The notes under the pieces: generated by a model
Told to the model about the DNA's origin: nothing
The model's database searches: none
Seen by the model: only the letters and a program-made list of their open reading frames with translations
Translations under genes and position numbers: made by a program
Part shown: positions 34,439 to 43,282 of the stretch, in pieces
How positions within the stretch are numbered: the stretch's first letter is position 1
How the letters are laid out: every line of letters begins with the position of its first letter
Origin: Halobacteriales archaeon QH_7_65_31
Lineage (GTDB): Archaea; Halobacteriota; Halobacteria; Halobacteriales; Haloarculaceae
Assembly (NCBI GenBank): GCA_003021785.1
Contig: PXQU01000013.1
Location: forward strand, 248,001-312,000
Direction: 5' to 3'
DNA length: 64,000 nucleotides

Positions 34439-35704
34439 CTACTCCGCGGCGCTGGCCGCCCGAATGATGGTCCGCTCGTCGAACGCCTCCCCGACGAGCT
34501 GGAGTCCGACCGGTCCGCCGTCGGTCTCGCCGGCGGGGACCGAGATCGCCGGCAGATTCGCGAGATTCGCCGGGACCGTGTTCGCGTCGGCGAGATACAT
34601 CTGGAGCGGATCGTCCAGACTCTCGCCGCGTTCGAACGGCGCGACGGGCATCGTCGGTGACGCGATCACGTCCGCCGACTCGAACGCCTCGGCGAAGTCC
34701 CGACGGACCCACGCGCGGGCGTCCTGTGCTTTCTCGTAGTACTTATCGTGGTAGCCGGCAGAGAGCGCGTACGTGCCGAGCAGGATACGACGCTTCACCT
34801 CCTCGCCGAAGCCCTCCTCGCGGACGGCGGCGAAGGAGTCGTTCCAGTTCCCCTCGACCTCGCTATCGGGACCGTACCGGACCCCGTCGAAGCGGGCGAG
34901 ATTCGAGGAGGCCTCGCTCATCGCGATGACGTAGTACGCCTGTACAGCCGTCTCGACCGACGGGAGCGACACCTCGACGGTCTCGGCTCCCTGTTCGCGG
35001 AGCGTATCGAGCGCACGCTCGAACTGCTCGACGACGGCGTCGTCGCCTCCCTCGACGAGTTCGGTCGGTACGCCGACGGTGAGACCAGCCACGTCACCGT
35101 CGGCGGCATCGGCGTACGTGGTGTCCGTCTCGCGGGTGGTGGCGTCGCGTGGGTCCGGGCCGGCGATGACTTCGAGCAGTTCGGCGGCCGACTCGACGGT
35201 CGGGGCGAGCGGCCCGATCTGTTCGAGCGAGTTCGCGTAGGCGATGAGTCCGTACCGCGAGACCAGCCCGTACGTCGGCTTGAGACCGACGACGCCACAG
35301 AACGCCGCGGGACAGCGCACGGAGCCGCCGGTGTCGGAGCCGAGTGCGAGGTCTGCATCGCCGGCGGCGACGGCGGCCGCAGAGCCACCGGAGGAGCCGC
35401 CCGGAACCCGCCCCGGTGCGGCGGGGTTCTCGGTCGCGCCGAACGCCGACGTCTCCGTGGTCGTTCCCATCCCGAACTCGTCCATGTTCGTCTTGCCGAC
35501 GATGGTCGCGCCGGCCTCCTTGAGCTTGGAGACGACCGTGGCGTCGTACGGCGGGACGTACTCGGCGAGCATCGCGGAGCCGCAGGTCGTTCGAACGCCG
35601 TCCGTCGAGATGTTGTCCTTGACGGCGACGGTTCGACCGTCGAGGGGGCCCGGCTCGTCGCCCTCGATGTCGGTCCGGGTGATGAAGGCGTTCGGCTCGC
35701 TCAT
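34439..35704 (-). CDS. gatA: Asp/Glu-tRNA amidotransferase subunit A
   Basis: A 421-residue amidase that releases ammonia from glutamine for GatB to amidate misacylated Asp-tRNA(Asn). The Ser-Ser-Lys catalytic triad is visible: Lys in DGRTVAVKDNIS, and the GGSSGGSAAAVAAGDADLALGSDTGGS signature. The substrate loop GRVPGGSSGG and the C-terminal PAISVPAG segment are normal. ATG 35704 overlaps the gatC TGA (ATGA). gatB is not in this window. Confidence 0.95.
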   Translation of the reverse strand: MSEPNAFITRTDIEGDEPGPLDGRTVAVKDNISTDGVRTTCGSAMLAEYVPPYDATVVSKLKEAGATIVGKTNMDEFGMGTTTETSAFGATENPAAPGRVPGGSSGGSAAAVAAGDADLALGSDTGGSVRCPAAFCGVVGLKPTYGLVSRYGLIAYANSLEQIGPLAPTVESAAELLEVIAGPDPRDATTRETDTTYADAADGDVAGLTVGVPTELVEGGDDAVVEQFERALDTLREQGAETVEVSLPSVETAVQAYYVIAMSEASSNLARFDGVRYGPDSEVEGNWNDSFAAVREEGFGEEVKRRILLGTYALSAGYHDKYYEKAQDARAWVRRDFAEAFESADVIASPTMPVAPFERGESLDDPLQMYLADANTVPANLANLPAISVPAGETDGGPVGLQLVGEAFDERTIIRAASAAE

Positions 35705-35967
35705 GAGACCGTCGGCCCTTTGAAGTAGCCGTCCTCGGTCTCCGGTGCGTTCCGGAGCGCCTCCTCCTGTGAGAGCCCCTCCGATACCTCGTCCGGGCGA
35801 AACACGTTCTCCAGCTCGGCGTCGTCCTCGGTCTCGGGGACGGAATCGAGCGTCTCGAAGTACGAGAGGATGTCGTCGAACTGGGCGGTGAACTGTTCGA
35901 TCTCGTCCTCGTCGAGGTCTACGCGCGCGAGCGACGCGACGTGCGTGACGGCATCGTGATCGACCAT
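35701..35967 (-). CDS. gatC: Asp/Glu-tRNA amidotransferase subunit C
   Basis: An 88-residue belt protein that stabilises the GatA-GatB complex. The sequence HVASLARVDLDEDEIEQFTAQFDDILSYF is the standard GatC helix pair, with the tail ending RNAPETEDGYFKGP. ATG 35967 is preferred over an upstream TTG. First gene of the gatCA operon. Confidence 0.94.
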   Translation of the reverse strand: MVDHDAVTHVASLARVDLDEDEIEQFTAQFDDILSYFETLDSVPETEDDAELENVFRPDEVSEGLSQEEALRNAPETEDGYFKGPTVS

Positions 35968-36116
35968 GTTCGAAGGTTCCAACGGCCGCCACTAAGCGTT
36001 TCGGAGCGACGGATACGTTCGGGATCGATCCCGTTCGGGAGGACACTTATCAGGCTGGCAGACGTATCTGACAATCGAGTAGACGCGTTCTACCAGCGCA
36101 GCTGTTTCCCACAACT

Positions 36117-37097
36117 ATGTCAGATAACGCACGCAGACTCCAGCGCGCTCGCACGGACGAGGAAACGACGGAGGAGGAGACGGAGACCGACTCCGTCAGC
36201 GAGCTGACCTGCCCGGAGTGTGACGGGTCGCTCGCGGCCGACGCCGAACACGGCGAGACCGTCTGTGAGGAGTGCGGGCTCGTCATCGAGGAGGACAGCA
36301 TCGACCGCGGGCCAGAGTGGCGCGCGTTCGACTCCGCCGAGAAGGACGAGAAGTCCCGGGTGGGCGCACCGACGACGAACATGATGCACGACAAGGGCCT
36401 GTCGACGAACATCGGCTGGCAGGACAAGGACGCCTACGGCAACTCTCTGTCGAACCGACAGCGACAGAAGATGCAGCGGCTCCGCACGTGGAACGAACGG
36501 TTCCGAACGCGCGACTCCAAAGAGCGCAACCTGAAGCAGGCACTCGGCGAGATCGACCGGATGGCCAGCGCGCTCGGCCTCCCCGAAAACGTCCGCGAGA
36601 CCGCCTCCGTCATCTACCGGCGCGCGCTCAACGAGGACCTGCTGCCCGGCCGCTCCATCGAGGGCGTCGCCACCTCCAGTCTCTACGCCGCCGCACGACA
36701 GGCTGGAACGCCGCGGTCGCTCGACGAGATCACGCAGGTGTCCCGGGTGGAGAAGGACGAGATCGCCCGGACCTACCGGTACGTCGTGCGCGAACTCGGC
36801 TTAGAGGTCGCGCCCGCCGATCCAGAGAGCTACGTCCCGCGGTTCGCCTCCGATCTCGATCTCTCCGACGAGTCCGAGCGCCGTGCGCGCCAGCTCCTCC
36901 AGAGCGCGAAGCGCGAAGGGATTCACTCCGGCAAATCGCCCGTCGGACTGGCTGCGGCTTCGGTGTACGCCGCGTCGCTGTTGACCAACGAGAAGGTGAC
37001 CCAGTCTGACGTGAGCGAGGTCGCCAACATCTCCGAAGTCACGATCCGTAACCGGTATCACGAACTGCTCGAAGCCGAGGACGGGATCACGACCTGA
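36117..37097 (+). CDS. tfb: Transcription initiation factor TFB
   Basis: A 326-residue TFIIB homologue that bridges TBP, promoter BRE and RNA polymerase. The N-terminal zinc ribbon uses Cys32, Cys35, Cys50 and Cys53; the B-reader region EWRAFDSAEKDEKSRVGAP follows; two cyclin folds occupy about 130-215 and 225-320, with SIEGVATSSLYAAAR and SPVGLAAASVYAASLL. The acidic N-terminal extension is a haloarchaeal feature. All domains are complete, unlike the second TFB at 48.5 kb. The GATACTTATC-like AT element near 36042-36050 may be the promoter. Confidence 0.95.
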   Translation: MSDNARRLQRARTDEETTEEETETDSVSELTCPECDGSLAADAEHGETVCEECGLVIEEDSIDRGPEWRAFDSAEKDEKSRVGAPTTNMMHDKGLSTNIGWQDKDAYGNSLSNRQRQKMQRLRTWNERFRTRDSKERNLKQALGEIDRMASALGLPENVRETASVIYRRALNEDLLPGRSIEGVATSSLYAAARQAGTPRSLDEITQVSRVEKDEIARTYRYVVRELGLEVAPADPESYVPRFASDLDLSDESERRARQLLQSAKREGIHSGKSPVGLAAASVYAASLLTNEKVTQSDVSEVANISEVTIRNRYHELLEAEDGITT

Positions 37098-37112
37098 CGG
37101 CGAGGGCGGTCG

Positions 37113-37117
37113 TTTTT
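37113..37117 (+). terminator. T-tract after tfb
   Basis: Five T residues 16 nt after the tfb stop. Confidence 0.35.
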
Positions 37118-37141
37118 GCGGCTGCGCTTCTTATCTCCGAC

Positions 37142-37393
37142 GTGACCCGGAGCTACGAGTACGTCTGTCCGGCGTGTCAGAACACCGTCGAACGCGGTTT
37201 TCACGTCCCCTCTATCGTCCGCTCGTGCGAGAACGACTGCGGCTTCGACCACTACATCCGGACGGATCTCCTCGACAAGGTTGAGTCGGTCCCGGAAGCG
37301 GATCGCCCCGACGAGTGGGAGGAGATGGACAACGAGAAGAAGGTGTACGTCGCGCTGCGGGAAGGCGTCCTCTCGCTGCCCGACCTGCAGTGA
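37142..37393 (+). CDS. Small zinc-finger-like protein (83 aa)
   Basis: An 83-residue protein starting at GTG 37142. Cysteines in YVCPACQNT and SCENDCGFDH resemble a zinc ribbon; the rest is charged and ends in LREGVLSLPDLQ. Haloarchaeal in style, no function recognised. Located between tfb and the NUDIX gene on the same strand. Confidence 0.65.
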   Translation: MTRSYEYVCPACQNTVERGFHVPSIVRSCENDCGFDHYIRTDLLDKVESVPEADRPDEWEEMDNEKKVYVALREGVLSLPDLQ

Positions 37394-37460
37394 CGCGTTC
37401 GTCGGTCCTCCGACGCCCCGGAAGAGGTGGCTTCTTCCCCTCCCCGACCGGCGGATCAGT

Positions 37461-37934
37461 ATGGAACGCACACGCCATCGGACGGCGACGATCTATATCG
37501 TCAACGACGGTGCGGTTGCCCTCCACGAGCACGAACGCATCGGCCGGACGATCCCGCCCGGCGGTCACGTCGACCGTGGTGAACTCCCGCACGAGGCCGC
37601 GCTCCGCGAGTGTCGGGAGGAGACCGGGCTCGAAGCGACCATCGTCGACGACGAGGCGACCGAGACGGCGTCCGGTCGCGTCCTCCCCCGCCCGCGCCAC
37701 CAGATGCTCTACGACGTGAACGTCCATCCGGACGGGCAGGTCGGTCACCAGCACGTCGACGACCTCTTCTACGCGAGCGTTTCCTCACGCGACATCGATC
37801 CCGCCCCGGGCGAGGCCCCGCCGAGCGACTGGGCGTGGTACGACGCCGATGCGCTCCGCTCGGGTGCGGTAGACGACGACGTGGTCACGTTCGGGCTGGA
37901 GGCCATCGACGCCGTGGCGGGTCAGAACGGGTAG
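37461..37934 (+). CDS. NUDIX hydrolase
   Basis: A 157-residue pyrophosphohydrolase. The Nudix box is GGHVDRGELPHEAALRECREETGLEA, matching Gx5Ex7REUxEExGU. It acts on nucleoside diphosphates linked to another moiety; the exact substrate is not evident. It overlaps the end of the convergent PHP gene by 13 nt. Confidence 0.88.
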   Translation: MERTRHRTATIYIVNDGAVALHEHERIGRTIPPGGHVDRGELPHEAALRECREETGLEATIVDDEATETASGRVLPRPRHQMLYDVNVHPDGQVGHQHVDDLFYASVSSRDIDPAPGEAPPSDWAWYDADALRSGAVDDDVVTFGLEAIDAVAGQNG

Positions 37935-38605
37935 GACAGCGCGCGAACGAGACGGCGCTTGACGCCGCCACCGAACTGCCTGATCGAGATCCGCCACGGG
38001 GTCCGTTTCCCGACGACGGAGGTCCGACCGGCACGGATGGCGTCCAGCACCGCCTCGGGCGTGCGCTCGTCGGCGTCGATCTCCGTCACCGCCTGTCCGA
38101 CCATCTCGGCGATATGGGCGTCTGATCCGGCCGTCATGGGGAGGTCGCGGCTCGCGGCGAACGTCTCGGCGGTGCGGTTCGAGCGCCCGGTGAACAGCCG
38201 GGAGTTGTACACCTCGACGGCGTCGGCGCGTGCGAGCGTCTCCTCGGAGACGTGGGAGGCGACGCCGTGACGGGAGCGCTGGAACGGGTGCGGAACGACC
38301 GCGAGACCGCCCTGATCGCGGATCCGATCGAGCGTCTCGACGAAGGAGAGTCCGGGCGGAATCAGCTCCTCGACGCCGAGCGCGAGGATATGGCCGGCCT
38401 CACTGGTCACCTCCATCCCGGGGATACCGACGAGACCGTACTCCTCGGCGCGGTTAGCAGCTGCGAGGCTCGCGTCGATCTCGTCGTGGTCAGTGATCGC
38501 TACCACGTCGAGACCGACGGCGTCCGCCTGCGCGAGCACCATCTCCACCGGATCGCGCCCGTCGTACGACAGCGAGGAGTGACAGTGGAGTTCGGCCCGT
38601 AACAC
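37922..38605 (-). CDS. PHP-domain metal-dependent phosphoesterase
   Basis: A 227-residue protein of the PHP family. Metal ligands are seen in ELHCHSSLS, AITDHDEIDAS, PGMEVTSEAGHI, VVPHPFQ and TAGSDAHIAE. Such stand-alone PHP proteins act as phosphatases or nucleases; the substrate is unknown. GTG 38605 (VLRAELHCH) is the likely start; a TTG at 38632 would add nine residues. Confidence 0.85.
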   Translation of the reverse strand: MLRAELHCHSSLSYDGRDPVEMVLAQADAVGLDVVAITDHDEIDASLAAANRAEEYGLVGIPGMEVTSEAGHILALGVEELIPPGLSFVETLDRIRDQGGLAVVPHPFQRSRHGVASHVSEETLARADAVEVYNSRLFTGRSNRTAETFAASRDLPMTAGSDAHIAEMVGQAVTEIDADERTPEAVLDAIRAGRTSVVGKRTPWRISIRQFGGGVKRRLVRALSYPF

Positions 38606-38707
38606 ATCCAACGCGAGGAGATACGAGCGCAAAAACGCCCCGGTCTACCCGTCCACGTTCGTGCGTATGAAAAGGGATTTGACCCCCGGCAATCGGCATA
38701 TAGGTGT

Positions 38708-40825
38708 ATGAGTCTCTCGCCATCGGACCGCGACCTCGTCGTCGGTGAGCTGGGTCGCGAGCCGACGTCCGCCGAAGCCGCCCTGTTCGAGAACCTCTGG
38801 AGCGAACACTGCGCGTATCGCTCCTCGCGACCGCTGTTATCTGCGTTCGAGAGCGAGAGCGACGACGTAGTCGTCGGACCCGGTGACGATGCCGCCGTCG
38901 TCACACTCGACGACGACACCTACCTCACGTTCGGCATCGAGAGCCACAACCATCCCTCCTACGTCGATCCGTTCGACGGCGCGGCCACCGGTGTCGGCGG
39001 GATCGTCCGCGACACGCTCTCGATGGGCGCGTATCCGATCGCGCTCGCCGACTCGCTCTACTTCGGTTCGTTCGACCGCGAACACTCGCAGTATCTCTTC
39101 GAGGGCGTCGTCGAGGGGATCAGCCACTACGGCAACTGTATCGGCGTTCCGACGGTCACCGGGAGCGTCGCCTTCCACGACAGCTACGAGGGGAATCCCC
39201 TCGTCAACGTCGCCTGTGTCGGTGTCGTCGACGACGAGCGGCTCGTCACCGCCGAGGCACAGCAGGCAGGGAACAAGCTGGTCCTCGTCGGCAACGCGAC
39301 CGGCCGCGACGGACTCGGCGGGGCTTCCTTCGCGAGCGAAGACCTCTCGGAGGACGCCGAAACCGAAGACCGCCCCGCCGTACAGGTGGGTGACCCGTAC
39401 AGCGAGAAGCTCCTCATCGAGGCGAACGAACAGCTCGTCACCGAATCGCTAATCGAGTCTGCGCGCGACCTCGGCGCGGCGGGACTCGGGGGAGCCTCCT
39501 CGGAACTTGTCGCGAAAGGCGGGAAGGGAGCCGAGATCGAACTCGAACGCGTCCACCAGCGCGAGCCGGCGATGAACGCGCTCGAAATCCTGCTCGCCGA
39601 GAGCCAAGAGCGGATGGTGTACGAGGTCCGGCCCGAGAACACGGATGCGGTCGCCGAGATCGCCGACCGGTTCGATCTCGGCTGTTCGGTCATCGGTGAG
39701 GTGACCGACGGGAACTACGTCTGCAGCTTCGACGGCGAGACGGTCGTCGACGTGCCGTCGTCGTATCTGGCCGACGGCGCACCGATGAACGATCTCGATT
39801 CGGTCGCTCCCGAGCCGCAGGCGCGTGCACTGCCCGACACCGATCTCGGATCCGCGTTCGAGACGGTGGTCGCCGCGCCGAACACCGCCTCGAAGGAGTG
39901 GGTGTATCGCCAGTACGACCACGAGGTCGGTAACCGGACGGCGAAACGCCCCGGGGACGATGCCGCACTCATCGCGGTTCGTGACGCCGGCAAAGGGGTC
40001 GCAATCTCTTCAGGTGCTGAGCCGAACTGGACGGCCGCCGCACCGTACGAGGGGGCACGCGCCGTCGCGCTGGAGAACGCGACGAACCTCGCTGCGATGG
40101 GCGCACGACCGCTCGCCGCCGTGAACTGTCTCAACGGTGGCAATCCAGAGAAACCGGAGGTGTACGGAGGCTTCCGTGCCATCGTGGACGGACTCGCAGC
40201 GATGTGTGCGACGCTCGATACGCCCGTCGTCGGCGGGAACGTCTCGCTGTACAACGACTCCGCGGCCGGCCCGATCGCCCCGACACCGACGCTTGCCGTC
40301 GTCGGGTCGAAGGACGGGTACGACGCGCCCGGGACCGATCTCGCCGGCGGCGGGACGGTCCTGCTCGTCGGTGAGCGATCGGGGACGCTCGGCGGAAGTC
40401 AGTATCTCGCCGGCCACGGCGGAACGGACCGGTTCCCGACGCTCCCGGAGGACCCCGGCGCTGTCATCGAGGCGATCGCGACGGTCGCGAACCGGCCGAC
40501 GACGACCGCGGTTCACGACGTGAGCCATGGCGGTCTCGGCGTCGCGCTCGCGGAGATGGTGACCGACGACGCCGGGCTCGATGCGACGCTCACCGGTGGC
40601 TCCCTCCCCGTCGAACAGCTCTTCTCCGAGCAACCGGGCCGGGCCGTGGTGGAGACGACCGATCCCGACGCGGTTCGCACCGCCGTCGGAGATCTCCCAG
40701 TGACTGAACTCGGGGAGAGTGATGGCTCCGGGCAGTTGTCGCTCACGGTCGGTGAGACGACACTCGAGTACGCGAGCGACGAGATCACGGCACTGCGAAG
40801 TCAGATCGCTCGAACCCTCGACTGA
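38708..40825 (+). CDS. purL: Phosphoribosylformylglycinamidine synthase subunit PurL
   Basis: A 705-residue ATP-dependent enzyme converting FGAR to FGAM in purine synthesis, working with PurQ and PurS. It shows the paired AIRS-type domains: GPGDDAAVVTLDDDT, SHNHPSYVDPFDGAATGVGG with the catalytic His, GLGGASFASEDLSE, and in the second half GDDAALIAVRDAGKGV and GGNVSLYNDSA. Length fits the small bacterial/archaeal PurL. purQ and purS are not adjacent. Confidence 0.96.
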   Translation: MSLSPSDRDLVVGELGREPTSAEAALFENLWSEHCAYRSSRPLLSAFESESDDVVVGPGDDAAVVTLDDDTYLTFGIESHNHPSYVDPFDGAATGVGGIVRDTLSMGAYPIALADSLYFGSFDREHSQYLFEGVVEGISHYGNCIGVPTVTGSVAFHDSYEGNPLVNVACVGVVDDERLVTAEAQQAGNKLVLVGNATGRDGLGGASFASEDLSEDAETEDRPAVQVGDPYSEKLLIEANEQLVTESLIESARDLGAAGLGGASSELVAKGGKGAEIELERVHQREPAMNALEILLAESQERMVYEVRPENTDAVAEIADRFDLGCSVIGEVTDGNYVCSFDGETVVDVPSSYLADGAPMNDLDSVAPEPQARALPDTDLGSAFETVVAAPNTASKEWVYRQYDHEVGNRTAKRPGDDAALIAVRDAGKGVAISSGAEPNWTAAAPYEGARAVALENATNLAAMGARPLAAVNCLNGGNPEKPEVYGGFRAIVDGLAAMCATLDTPVVGGNVSLYNDSAAGPIAPTPTLAVVGSKDGYDAPGTDLAGGGTVLLVGERSGTLGGSQYLAGHGGTDRFPTLPEDPGAVIEAIATVANRPTTTAVHDVSHGGLGVALAEMVTDDAGLDATLTGGSLPVEQLFSEQPGRAVVETTDPDAVRTAVGDLPVTELGESDGSGQLSLTVGETTLEYASDEITALRSQIARTLD

Positions 40826-40861
40826 ACGAACGTTTTAGTCGGGTCATCAGCTATACGCGGT

Positions 40862-42124
40862 ATGCGCTCCGGGGTTCCGGTCGTCGTTCTCGTCGTCTGT
40901 CTCGCGCTCGCCGGCTGCACCGTCGGCTACCAAGGACCGATAGCGACGCCGGTCCCAGATGAGCCATCGCCAACGCCGAACGCCGCGACGCCGACAGCCG
41001 AGCCGTCGCCCACGCCGACGGAGACGCCATCGTCCGATGACCCCGGAGAGATCAGCGTAAGCGGCGGGGAACTCGACGTGAAGCCGGGAACGGTGTACGA
41101 CCGCGTTACGGGGCTGTTGTCGACGACGGCCGATCCGCCAGAGCGGATTCGGATCCGCCCGATCGACGGGCAGACGCGGTCGCTGCCGGCGGACACGACG
41201 AGAATGGCGTTTTACGATTTGTTCGGGCTGACGACCTCGGATGAGAACGCCAGCGGGAGCGTCGCGGCGTACGTCGCCCAGCCGAGCGTCGTGAACGTCA
41301 ACAGCGCGGTGCTCGGCAATCCGCGACTGGAGTCGATCCTCGCCCACGAGTTCGTCCACACCGTGCAGTTCCGCGAGAACGCGATCGGTGCAGTTCGGGG
41401 GGCGGCGGGGTACACCCTCGACAGTCGACTCGCGAGCAACGGCGCGATCGAGGGGGCAGCGGTGTTCGGAGCCGAGGCTTACTGGAGCCAGTTCATCGAG
41501 ACGGGCGTGCGACCGGCCGAGGACGCCGCTGCGCTGTATCGAAACTCGACCGGACGCGGTCGGCTCACCGCGGCCGCGTATGCGCTCGGCTACGAGCACA
41601 TCGCGGCGCGGATCGACGATCCCGCACGGCTCGATCGCATCTACCGAGACCCACCGACGACGACGGAGCAGCTGCTCCATCCGGGCGTTATCGACGCGCC
41701 CCGGGAACTCGAAGCGAGCGTCGGAGAGACGGAGTGGCTCGCGAGCGACACCGGAGGCCGGTTCGGTGAGCTGTTCGTCCGGACCACGCTCGGGACGGAA
41801 CTGAACGCGTCGGCGGCTGCGAGCGGCGCTGACGGCTGGGGGACCGACACGCGGCTCGACTTCCTCACGCCCGAGGACGAACGAGGGTTCGCGTGGGTGC
41901 TTCGCTTCGACGACGCGGCGAACACGAGCGAGTTCGAGCGTACCGCTCACACGTGGTTAGACGAGCGAGCGACACGAGACGGGGACGGCTGGACCAGCCC
42001 CGAGGGCCGGTATCGGCTCGTCCCGGTCGATTCGGAGACCGTCGTCTGGCTGGCGGGCGCAGAGACGTTCGTTGAGGAGGCGACAGCGACGTCGGACGAC
42101 GGCGCAGTCACCGTCTCGGTGTGA
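40862..42124 (+). CDS. Secreted zincin-like lipoprotein, Hvo_1808 family
   Basis: A 420-residue lipoprotein. The signal peptide is hydrophobic with lipobox LALAGC (Cys19), followed by a Pro/Thr-rich linker to about residue 65. The body has HEFVHTVQF, an HExxH zinc motif, and a downstream EGAAVFGAEAYW that may provide the third ligand. This fits the haloarchaeal Hvo_1808-type surface proteins, probable cell-surface metalloproteases of unknown substrate. Confidence 0.75.
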   Translation: MRSGVPVVVLVVCLALAGCTVGYQGPIATPVPDEPSPTPNAATPTAEPSPTPTETPSSDDPGEISVSGGELDVKPGTVYDRVTGLLSTTADPPERIRIRPIDGQTRSLPADTTRMAFYDLFGLTTSDENASGSVAAYVAQPSVVNVNSAVLGNPRLESILAHEFVHTVQFRENAIGAVRGAAGYTLDSRLASNGAIEGAAVFGAEAYWSQFIETGVRPAEDAAALYRNSTGRGRLTAAAYALGYEHIAARIDDPARLDRIYRDPPTTTEQLLHPGVIDAPRELEASVGETEWLASDTGGRFGELFVRTTLGTELNASAAASGADGWGTDTRLDFLTPEDERGFAWVLRFDDAANTSEFERTAHTWLDERATRDGDGWTSPEGRYRLVPVDSETVVWLAGAETFVEEATATSDDGAVTVSV

Positions 42125-42125
42125 A

Positions 42126-42281
42126 CTACGCCAGCAGCAGCGGGACGCCGAACGTGACGAGAACGCCGACGGCGGCGACGGCGGCTCCGACGGCGACCGC
42201 CCGGATGGTGTACGGCGACTGTGGGGCGGTCGTTCGCTCGGTCGCGTGCTCGCTGTCGTGATCGTCGTGGTCGTCGCTCAT
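42126..42281 (-). CDS. Small single-helix membrane protein (51 aa)
   Basis: A 51-residue protein: an acidic His/Asp-rich N-terminus (SDDHDDHDSEHA) and one C-terminal membrane helix (VAVGAAVAAVGVLVTFGVPLLL). The polar part could bind metal. Its stop abuts the stop of the convergent lipoprotein gene. I recall similar haloarchaeal proteins beside kor genes, but the family number is unsure. Confidence 0.65.
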   Translation of the reverse strand: MSDDHDDHDSEHATERTTAPQSPYTIRAVAVGAAVAAVGVLVTFGVPLLLA

Positions 42282-42343
42282 ACCTGCCGGTGGAGACTGC
42301 GGTACTTCGCCGTTGCGATCGGCGATAGAAGACGGACGGCGGG

Positions 42344-43279
42344 TTACTTGTGCGCGTCGAGCAGCTCGTACGAGCGCTTCCACTCGTGATCGTCGTCGAA
42401 GTACTGCTCTGCGACCGGCTGTTCCGGCATGGAGCCGCGCTCTAGCTTCTCGGTCTGGTAGTCGTTGCGGTTCTCCTCGGTGAAGTAGCGCCCTGTCAGG
42501 ACCTTGCCGTCGTAGAGTGCGGTTTCGGTCTCGTACATCGCGTCGGCCGCCTCGCGGCGATCCGTGATGTCGAAGTCGTACTCCTCGCTCTGCTGGATGT
42601 CGATGTACGGAACGTACTGTTTTGCGTCCTTGTTCCACGTCGGACACTGGGTGAGGAAGTCGATGTGCGAGAAGCCGTCGTGTTCGATGGCCTCGACGAT
42701 GATCTCCTTCGCCTGATTCGGATTGACCGCGGCGGTGCGGGCGACGTAGCTCGCACCGGCCGACAGCGACATCGACAGCGGGCGAAGCGGGTCCTTCGCG
42801 GAGCCTTCGAGCTGCGTCTTCGACTCGTGGCCCTTCGGACTCGTCGGTGAGGTCTGTCCCTTCGTCAGCCCGAAGATCTCGTTGTTGAACACGATATACG
42901 TCATATCGTGGTTCTCGCGGGCGGTGTGCATGAAGTGGTTCCCGCCGATGCCGTAGCCGTCGCCGTCGCCGCCGGCGGCGATGATCGTCAGCTCCGGGTT
43001 AGCGAGCTTCGCCCCACGTGCGAGCGGGAGCGAGCGGCCGTGAATGGAGTGGAAGCCGTAGCTCTCGAAGTACGACGAGAGCTTGCCCGAACAGCCGATC
43101 CCCGTGACGAGGAGGATCTCCTCGGGATCGATACCCAGCTCCGTGGCGGCTCCCTTCAGCGCCTTCAGGACGCCGAAATCACCGCAGCCCGGACACCACG
43201 TCGCCTGTGGCTCGATGTCCGGCGTGAACTCGTTCTGATCGATCTCGCGCTCCTCTCCGATTGCGTTGAATGCACTCAT
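42344..43279 (-). CDS. korB: 2-oxoacid:ferredoxin oxidoreductase, beta subunit
   Basis: A 311-residue TPP-binding subunit. The cluster-associated WCPGCGDFG (Cys29, Cys32), GIGCSGKLSSYFESYGFHS, and the TPP motif GGDGDGYGIGGNHFMH are present. With KorA it oxidises a 2-oxoacid (2-oxoglutarate or pyruvate) to the acyl-CoA while reducing ferredoxin, as in halophilic archaea that use this in place of the NAD-dependent complex. It starts 4 nt after the korA stop. Confidence 0.94.
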   Translation of the reverse strand: MSAFNAIGEEREIDQNEFTPDIEPQATWCPGCGDFGVLKALKGAATELGIDPEEILLVTGIGCSGKLSSYFESYGFHSIHGRSLPLARGAKLANPELTIIAAGGDGDGYGIGGNHFMHTARENHDMTYIVFNNEIFGLTKGQTSPTSPKGHESKTQLEGSAKDPLRPLSMSLSAGASYVARTAAVNPNQAKEIIVEAIEHDGFSHIDFLTQCPTWNKDAKQYVPYIDIQQSEEYDFDITDRREAADAMYETETALYDGKVLTGRYFTEENRNDYQTEKLERGSMPEQPVAEQYFDDDHEWKRSYELLDAHK

Positions 43280-43282
43280 GGA